Positions 57,276-64,000 of a DNA stretch of 64,000 bases are shown in pieces. The translations under genes and the position numbers were made by a program. A model generated the notes under the pieces. That model did no database searches, was not told the DNA's origin, and worked only from the letters and a program-made list of their open reading frames with translations. The stretch is from Desmodus rotundus (Eukaryota > Chordata > Mammalia > Chiroptera > Phyllostomidae), in contig NC_071388.1 in the NCBI RefSeq assembly GCF_022682495.2, forward strand, positions 11,127,171 through 11,191,170. Direction: 5' to 3'. Position 1 is the stretch's first letter; the number at the start of each line of letters is the position of its first letter.

Positions 57276-59107
57276 CAGTTTATGGCCTCAGTGCACAGCC
57301 AACACTGTCCGACCAGGGAGGCTCCTCCTCCAAAGGAGCCAGGTCCAAACACAAGATGCCCTTGCTGAGTAAGAGCGTTGGGTCGCTGCACATAAACCGG
57401 GGTTTTAGACACACGGAAGGCATAAGAACAGGCGTTAATCCAACCATAAAACAAAGCCTGCATCCTGGTTCATTTAGGGAGACTGCACCCTTAATTATCT
57501 CATTTTTACTGCGTGTCCCTTGTTATAAAGTGTAAAGGGGCTCCATTGCATAATCACAGTATCCTGGTTTTCTTCTTCAAGATCTCCACAGAGAAGCAAC
57601 TCTGGCTGTGACAACATCGCGATATTATGAAATCAGCATTTGAGCTCTAGCGATTCTAAGAGAGAAGGTACCAGGGAATCAGGAAGCAGAATGTTTAAAA
57701 GCACGTTTTGAGGAAGGTCAGCAGGGACTCAGAGACCACCCCATCAGGGCCCATCACATTAAAGGTAAAGACTGAGTCCATGCCACGGGGCTCACGTGAT
57801 CAGTGAAGGGCACTGCCCCCCGGACCTGTACTTCCTGTCCTCTCTCCTTTGCCCTGATGGTGGCATGCCTGTCCAGATTTGGGGGCATTAGCCCTTTGTC
57901 CATCTAGGGAGGGCAGGAAGGCAGAGCAAGGAGAAGGGGGACCTGGGAAGCAGGTGTTGAGTCTCTGTGGAATCCATATGACTTTCTGCCATGTTTGGGG
58001 TTTTCCAGCTGCATCCTTGGAGGGGCAGCAGGGCCACTGCTGGTCCTGTGTATGTGAGCTCATTCCTGCCAGCCTTCATCTCCTCAGCCCTCCTCATACT
58101 CCTCCCACCACAGGTAGGACTTCATGACATGGTTTTGGAAATGGGGTCCTCCCTGTTTTGAGGTTTCCCACAGCTAGAGCATCCTGGTTCTGAGGCAGCT
58201 AAGGACTCAGGCGAACTGACTCCGTTTCTGTCCTTCACTCTCTCATTTCCTCCAACACGTTACATAAGACATTAAATACTTAGAGGCTTGTTGTGGTTTC
58301 TGGAGAATCTAGAGTCACTATTGTATTACTGTGTTTTCAATGTCCATTATGTACACTAGCCTGTTAACAAAAATAAAAGCACTTCCTGTTCCACATTCCT
58401 AGGCCTAGAAGTGATCAGTTTTCGATCCTGAGTCAGGACCCAGAGATGCCAAGGCCCCATGGGCTGAAGGCCCCCAGCAGGTGTGCACTCGGCCCAGCCT
58501 CTCTGACTGGGCCATGTCCCCCTCCACAGTTCTTAAGGTCACCCCGACAGACATATGAGTCTGTGCATGACTGGGGTGGCCCCTCTGGGTTGGCAGACAT
58601 TCCTCAAGACAATAAATCAGATGTTCTATGGAGGGGACACTTCTTGGACTGAGTCCTTGAATCTGAAATTGTAGGGTCTTCATGTGGCCTGAAGCACCTG
58701 TGCAGGGACTGGGAGAGGACCACAGGCGGAAATTGAGAATCAATTTCCAAGGAGACTCCTCCCCAGCACTCCTGACCATCCTATGGGTCCTTTCGTCCCT
58801 TCCTCAGGGAGGCAGTCACTGGGAGCCTGGCCTGTACAACCAGGCACAACAAGGAGCCCGGCTATCGGACGATGAGACTTGGTCTGAGAAATTTATAGAA
58901 GCTCTCGAAATACTAATTCAAATTCCATCTGGTGGGAAGATATGTCAAATGCCATGAGGGAAGCCAGATACCAAAGAGCAAATACCCTGCGACAGCATTT
59001 ATAGGAAATGTCCAGAACAGGCAAACTTAGAGCCTGAAAGCAGATGGGCAGCTGGCAGGGGGCAGGATGGAAGACTGCTATCAAGCAAGGGGTCCCATTT
59101 GAGGAGG

Positions 59108-59250
59108 TGATAAAGTCCTGGAACTAGGCAGGGTGATGGTTACACAACATGGTGAATGTACTTAAAGCCAGTGATTGGTACACGTTAAAATGTTTAAGAT
59201 AGTAAAATTTATGTTCAGTGCAATTTACCACAGTGAAAAAAAACCCCGGC
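59108..59250 (+). mobile_element. L1M 3' end fragment (U4)
   Basis: Same as 6011-6150, with the ACTTAAAGCCAGTGATTGG variant of unit 2. Confidence 0.7.
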
Positions 59251-61500
59251 ATGACACTTCTCGGAAGGGGCACGGGTACCCCAGGACCAAGCTCACTGGA
59301 AGTTGTTCCAGGCAGTGGAGTCGGAAGTCACTGTGGAATTATTAAGATCTGTAGAGGGGAGTGAGGATGTTCACTCCAATGTTGTGAGTATTGTACCTAT
59401 TTTAAGTGAAAATATCAACATCTATCAATTTGCTAAAATGCTGGTGCCCATCCGGTCTTCTTCTGTTCTATTGCGTAACGCACCCCCTGGGGGACTGTGG
59501 GACAATCGCAGCCTAGTCCTGGAAGTTTTCTCCCATGTTCGACACTAACACCTCATCAGAAGCAACTTTTTTCCCAAGGGGACTCCATTGACTAAAGCAC
59601 TCAGCACAATTTCCGTAGAAACTGTGCTGTCGGCTCACTACAAATACAAGAAGAGCTGACATTAAAGGTTCTGGGGACTTTTTGGTAATGATTCTTGGTT
59701 AGCACACAGGACCCCGGCAAGAGTAAACCTGAGTGGGGGGCGCTCTGAGACCTACAGACCGCAGGGGCTGGGGCTCTGTAGAGGGACCAAAAACACCAGC
59801 TGACAGGGGAGCAGAGTTCACTGGTTGCAGGTCAGTTGAGAGTCCTCTGGGGGAATAACATCTTTCTTATTTGTGAAAGCTTTACACTCCTGTTCTCAGA
59901 ATCATCCCAACGGATTGTTGTATTTGACCCTCAGGCACCCTGGGACCAGGTACCACTATTGCCATTGTCCTCTGAGAGTGAGGCTGTGTGGCAAGAGGCT
60001 TGCTCCATGCTTCTTGCCACCCCCTCACATGTCCTGGCCCTTTGCCCCACCCCACTCAGTGGCTCATTGAAGACCCTGCATGGGATCCTGCTGGCCAAGG
60101 CCAGGGCAAGCCTGCTGGGACAGGGTCGCCTGCTGAACAGGCTCCAGAGCCTTGGGGAATGGTGCTGAACTATTGAGCCCCACCCCTGCCCCTTGGCCCA
60201 GTGGTTGTCTCCAGAAACTGGGTCACAGCTCATGGGGGAATCCCTGAGGCTCCTGCTCAAGCCAGCTTCCCCCAGGTCCGCCTCTCTCAGTGTCATACAT
60301 AGAGCCACAAAGTTGGACCTTGTGACTGCTCTGTTTGGGTTGCTACCAATCTTAGTGCGTGTTCCGTCCCTGTTTTGCAGGAATGTGGACGATTTTGCCT
60401 TACACTTGAAGGAATGGGGTGCTGGAAGATGTGCCTCACCTGGAAGGACTTGGGGTAGATCGTTTGTCAAATCTGCATGAGCTCCTTGAAAGCAGAGCCC
60501 TGGGGAGGCGTGTGGAGCAGGAAGGGGGGCCTGCACCCGGGCCAGGTACAATCTTTTCAGGGCTTCTGCCACCAGGTTTTAGCAACGTGGTGTTGCTGAC
60601 AGGTTGATGGGAACCTGCTTGGTCTGCCCTTTGATTTGGATGATGGCTGACAACCCCAGGCCTGAGCGGGGCAGAGCCACCACTCACTAAGCGTGTGGTC
60701 CTCACCTGAGAAATGCTGAGTCATCCCAGCTCAGTAGCTACAGATTTCAATTCTGGGGCACAGAGAGCTGGGGAAGCGGTGTGGTCAGGGTGGGAGGCGC
60801 CTCTGTTAGTGGGATTCCCTGGGAGGTGGGTTCTCCAGGTGAAGACTGCACCTGCCCAAAGTGCCCAGCCCGGGAGACCTGCTGACCTCCCAGACTGCTC
60901 CTCACTCCATCCTGCCCCTGTCCCTGGACCCCTGTCCCTGGACCCCTGTCCATGGCTGCCACCCACCCACTCTTCTTTATGATCACCAGAGTTTGAAGTA
61001 TTTCAGGTCCTTCCATTGATGCTGTGTGTGTGTGTGTTTGAACACGTCTGTGCAAAGATGAGTGCTGTGGTGTATTCTGAAAAACTTCCATACAGGAATT
61101 CACTGCAGCACGAGAGAACTGGGTGAATCTGGCTCGAGTTCCCCAACCCTCCTGCAGCCAGATCCAGGCCTGGGAACTGGGGCAGGTCACCTTTGGGCTT
61201 ACGGGCCACAACCCCTTGTTCCAGTCATTTATTTTCTCTACAGGAAATGTCTTTTCTCCCTCAAGGCTAAAAGAAGTGTTACACAGTTTGTTTTTCCACA
61301 CTCTAAGTTTTTTGTTAAATTGACTTGTTTCTTTTGTCATGGAGCATTTGAGTGGGATGAACGCAACTTTTCACAGAATGTGAGGGACTGGATTTTGGAA
61401 GTGTGTCTTTATCCACCACGATGCTCAACTCTCCTTAGCCACTGTCCCCCTGCCCCTCTCACCCAGCACTCCATAAACCAGGGACAAGGGAACTTCCTCA

Positions 61501-62440
61501 AAGTGATCAAGGTCATCTACCAAACACCCACAGCTAACATCTACTCAGAAAGAATGGGTGCTTCTCCCAAGGTCAGAGAGCAGCCAGGAATGTCCAGTCT
61601 TGCCCTTCCTCTCAGCGCCATACCAGAGGTGCTAAGTGGAGCGATAGGGCAAGAAAGGTCAATGAAGGAGGGCAGATTGCAAAGGGAGCAGGAAAACTCT
61701 CTATTGACAGATGACATGATCTATATATAGAAAATCTTAAGGAAACAGCTACAAATAATTGGAACTAATAAATAAGTTTGGCATGGTTGCAGAATAAAAA
61801 CAACATGCAAAAAATCAATGGTATTTGTCTACATGTATACTCTGAAATGCATGGTTCTACCCCTCAGAATTTATGTTGAAACTCTAAGCATCCTCCAGTC
61901 AGGAAGAGAGGTCTCAGCAGGAATAGAACTCTGCTGGAGCCTTGATCTCACACTGTGCAGCCTCCAGAACCGGGAGAAAATATGTTTCCATTGTTTAAGC
62001 CACCCGTCGGTCTACTGTATTTTGTTATAACAGCTCGAGCTGCCTAACACAACGTGTAATAAAGAATTAGGAAGTAAATTTAAGAAAGCAAATTTATTAA
62101 AGCTAACATCAAAGAGAATAAAATACTGAGGAATGTTTTCTAAGGAACTGCGAAACTTATACTCCCAAAACCACAAATACCATTGAGAGACCTGAAAGAT
62201 GCAGCTGGGTGGAGAGACACCTGTGTTCGCATGTCAGGCTGCTTACCATTGCTGGATGGGGACATGCCCCCACAGGACGGGCAGGCTCAATAGGAACACT
62301 CCTGGAATCCCAAAATGCTTCTATGTACAAAGTGGCAACCCGATTCCAAAATGTATATAAAATTGCAAGAGACTTAGAATTGCCCAAAGAAATCATGAAA
62401 AAGAAGAATGAGGTAGAAAGAATCTACTTCTTAACACAAA
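61501..62440 (+). mobile_element. L1 ORF2 relic split by LTR (U4)
   Basis: RT-like segment with TDDMIYI near 61730; resumes after 62057. The HAL1 target site is empty (near 62132). Confidence 0.75.
61842..62057 (+). mobile_element. MLT1-like LTR fragment (U4)
   Basis: Same variant as unit 2 (TGCATGGTTCTACCCCTCAG). LTR end only. Confidence 0.55.
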
Positions 62441-63080
62441 GAGTATGGTGCTGTCCCACACCTCATCTGCAGGCTCGATTTCCATGTCTCAGTTACCCAT
62501 GGCCACCCTGGTGGAAAGAATACATGGAAAATTCCAGAAATAAACAACTTACAAGTTTTCAATTGCATGCCGTTCTTCATAACATGACGGAATCTTGTGC
62601 TGGTCCACTCTGTCCCTCCTGGGTCAAGTGTAGCTGCGCTGTCTACTCCACCTGCACCTGAGTCCCTCAGGAGCCGTCCGATGGGCAGATGGACTGCAGC
62701 ACGGCACTGCTGTGTCCCCAGGGCCCTTCCGGAAGCTCAACGCTATGTGACAAAGCCTGCCCCTCATGCCGTCTCATCCCACAGGCCCTGCACCTCCTCA
62801 CGTCATCATGTAAGGAAGGGGGAGCACAGCACAACGAGATATTTGGAGATAAAGAGAAACCACATTCACAGACTTTTACTGCAGTAATTACTGTAATTGT
62901 TCTATTATATTCTCAGTTATTGTCGTTGACCTCTTATTGTGCCTAGTCATCAGTTAAACTTTACCATAGGTGTGTATGTATAGGGAAGAACAGGATGTAT
63001 TGGGTGTCATACTAGGCATGGTTTCAGGCATCCACCTGAGTTCTTGGAACACATTCCAGGTGGGCCTTGTGTTTGCCACC
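62441..63080 (+). mobile_element. Tigger-like DNA transposon remnant (U4)
   Basis: Retains GGTTTCAGGCATCCACCTGA near 63020, which is closer to a full Tigger-type right end; the other three units lack the CATCCACCTGAG part. Confidence 0.7.
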
Positions 63081-63084
63081 TGTG

Positions 63085-63686
63085 AAGTAGAACAACAGGA
63101 GGAAACAAGCATCCAAAAAATAAGGATAGTGTAAACCGCCTCTGGGAACACTAAGAGACCCAATATTCACATCATACGTGTACCACAAGGAGAAGAGAAA
63201 GAGCAAGAAATTGGGAATCTATTTGAAAAAAACAGTGAAAGAAATCTTCCCTAATTTGGTGAAGGAAATGGACATGCAAGTCCAGGAAGCACAGAGAGTC
63301 CCACCTATGATGGATGCACAGAGGCCCACTCCAAGACACATCATAATTAAAAGGCCAAAGGTTAAGGGTAAAGAGGGACTCTGAAAAGCAAGAGAAAAGA
63401 AGTTAGTTACCAGAAGGTTGTCAGATGTGTGGGGGAGGGGGGAGAACAGGTGAAGAGATGAGGAGATTAACAAGTACAAATAGGTAGTTAGAGAATAGCC
63501 GTGGGGATGTAAAATACAATATAGGAAATGGAGTAGCCAAAGAACTTACATGCATAACCCATGGACATGAACAATGGTGGGCGAATTGCTGGATGGTGTG
63601 GGGGGTGCTGGAAGGAGGGAGGCAAAGGAGAGAAAGTTGGGATAACTATAATAGCATAATCAATAAGATATAATTAAAACTATAAA
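63085..63686 (+). mobile_element. HAL1/L1 ORF1 fragment with 3' end (U4)
   Basis: Copy of 9965-10570; residual ORF1 frame 63178-63384. Confidence 0.7.
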
Positions 63687-63769
63687 ATCCACCAGTGGGA
63701 TGACTGTTGAAATTGAGTACAGCCAGAGGATTAGAGGACAGTCCAATATCAAGGTGAGCATCCTGGCTT

Positions 63770-64000
63770 TTATGGATGCCCTGTGATTATGCAGGGAAAA
63801 CACCTTGTTTGTGGAAAATACACACTAAAACATTCAGAGATGAAGAGGTGTCAGGAAAGCAATTTTCTCACAAACCTATGTCTGCATTTTCTCTGGGATT
63901 GTTTCAAAAGTATAAGAAAAATTGACTTTATAGCTTCCCACTGAGAAAAGACCAGGTCTATCGGGTTTCACTTGGTTAATTCTACCAAGAACTTAGGGAA
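63770..64000 (+). mobile_element. L1 3' UTR-like and ORF2 fragments (U4, cut)
   Basis: Copy of the start of 10655-11088; runs off the window. Confidence 0.6.

Larger units (their letters stand above)
57276..64000 (+). repeat. Core of tandem unit 4 (truncated by window end)
   Basis: Same order as unit 1 up to the second L1 ORF2 fragment. Unassigned stretches are 57280-59107 and 59251-61500. The 14-bp duplication is present near 60919-60948. A longer plus-strand frame at 61062-61730 is a chance fusion of unassigned DNA with the L1 RT-like segment. A fifth receptor would be expected about 5 kb past the window end if the pattern continues. Confidence 0.85.

Noticed and set aside
61062..61730. 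222-aa plus-strand ORF
   Set aside because: Its second half is the dead L1 RT-like segment, and the first half is open only in this unit because of a small deletion.
1..64000. CRISPR array or satellite DNA as the source of the periodicity
   Set aside because: The period is about 17 kb with complex content; there are no short repeat-spacer units or monomeric satellite.

Overview
This window is mammalian nuclear DNA, most likely from a bat. The evidence is a tRNA-derived SINE of the bat VES type in front of every receptor gene, and LINE-1/HAL1 elements with a bat-style 3' end. There are no bacterial-type operons, no long multi-exon housekeeping gene and no tRNA or rRNA gene. The only convincing protein-coding genes are four closely related, uninterrupted single-exon vomeronasal type-1 receptors (V1R): one on the minus strand at 28-954 and three on the plus strand at 16029-16955, 33083-34015 and 52025-52957.

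Layout: the window is a tandem segmental duplication with a period of about 17.0-17.1 kb. I set unit limits at the start of an L1M-derived block: U1 2800-19850, U2 19851-36930, U3 36931-55885 (longer by a 1.86 kb insertion), U4 55886-64000 (cut by the window end). Each unit runs in the same order: an L1M relic pair on the minus strand; an 8.6 kb core of old repeats and unassigned DNA; a second copy of the L1M relic pair inverted on the plus strand; 1.8 kb of receptor upstream DNA with a VES SINE; a V1R exon; a HAL1 element on the minus strand; and a CT-rich tract. Bases 1-2799 are an inverted copy of the receptor and its upstream DNA, so receptors 1 and 2 are divergent and sit in the arms of a large palindrome (arms about 4.2 kb, spacer about 8.6 kb).

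Core repeats, in order: an L1M 3' fragment, an L1 ORF2 relic split by an MLT1-like LTR, a Tigger-like DNA transposon remnant, a HAL1/L1 ORF1 fragment, another L1 ORF2 fragment, and a MIR-like SINE. Unit 3 alone carries a young HAL1 insertion (43198-45041) with a clean 13-bp target-site duplication, so it arrived after the unit duplicated.

Biology: each receptor exon keeps the V1R hallmarks, and a shared splice acceptor lies 45 nt before the start codon, which suggests a conserved upstream non-coding exon. The copies differ mainly near extracellular loop 2 and TM5 (1 versus 2), at the C-terminus (1 and 2 versus 3 and 4), and by losses in receptor 3. Variant patterns in the cores are mosaic (U1 like U3 and U2 like U4 at some sites, other groupings elsewhere), and one stretch of about 690 bp is identical by eye between U1 and U2. 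Both point to gene conversion or unequal exchange. Intact V1R arrays are notable in bats because many bat lineages have lost vomeronasal signalling. All identities and counts here were read by eye, without alignment software.
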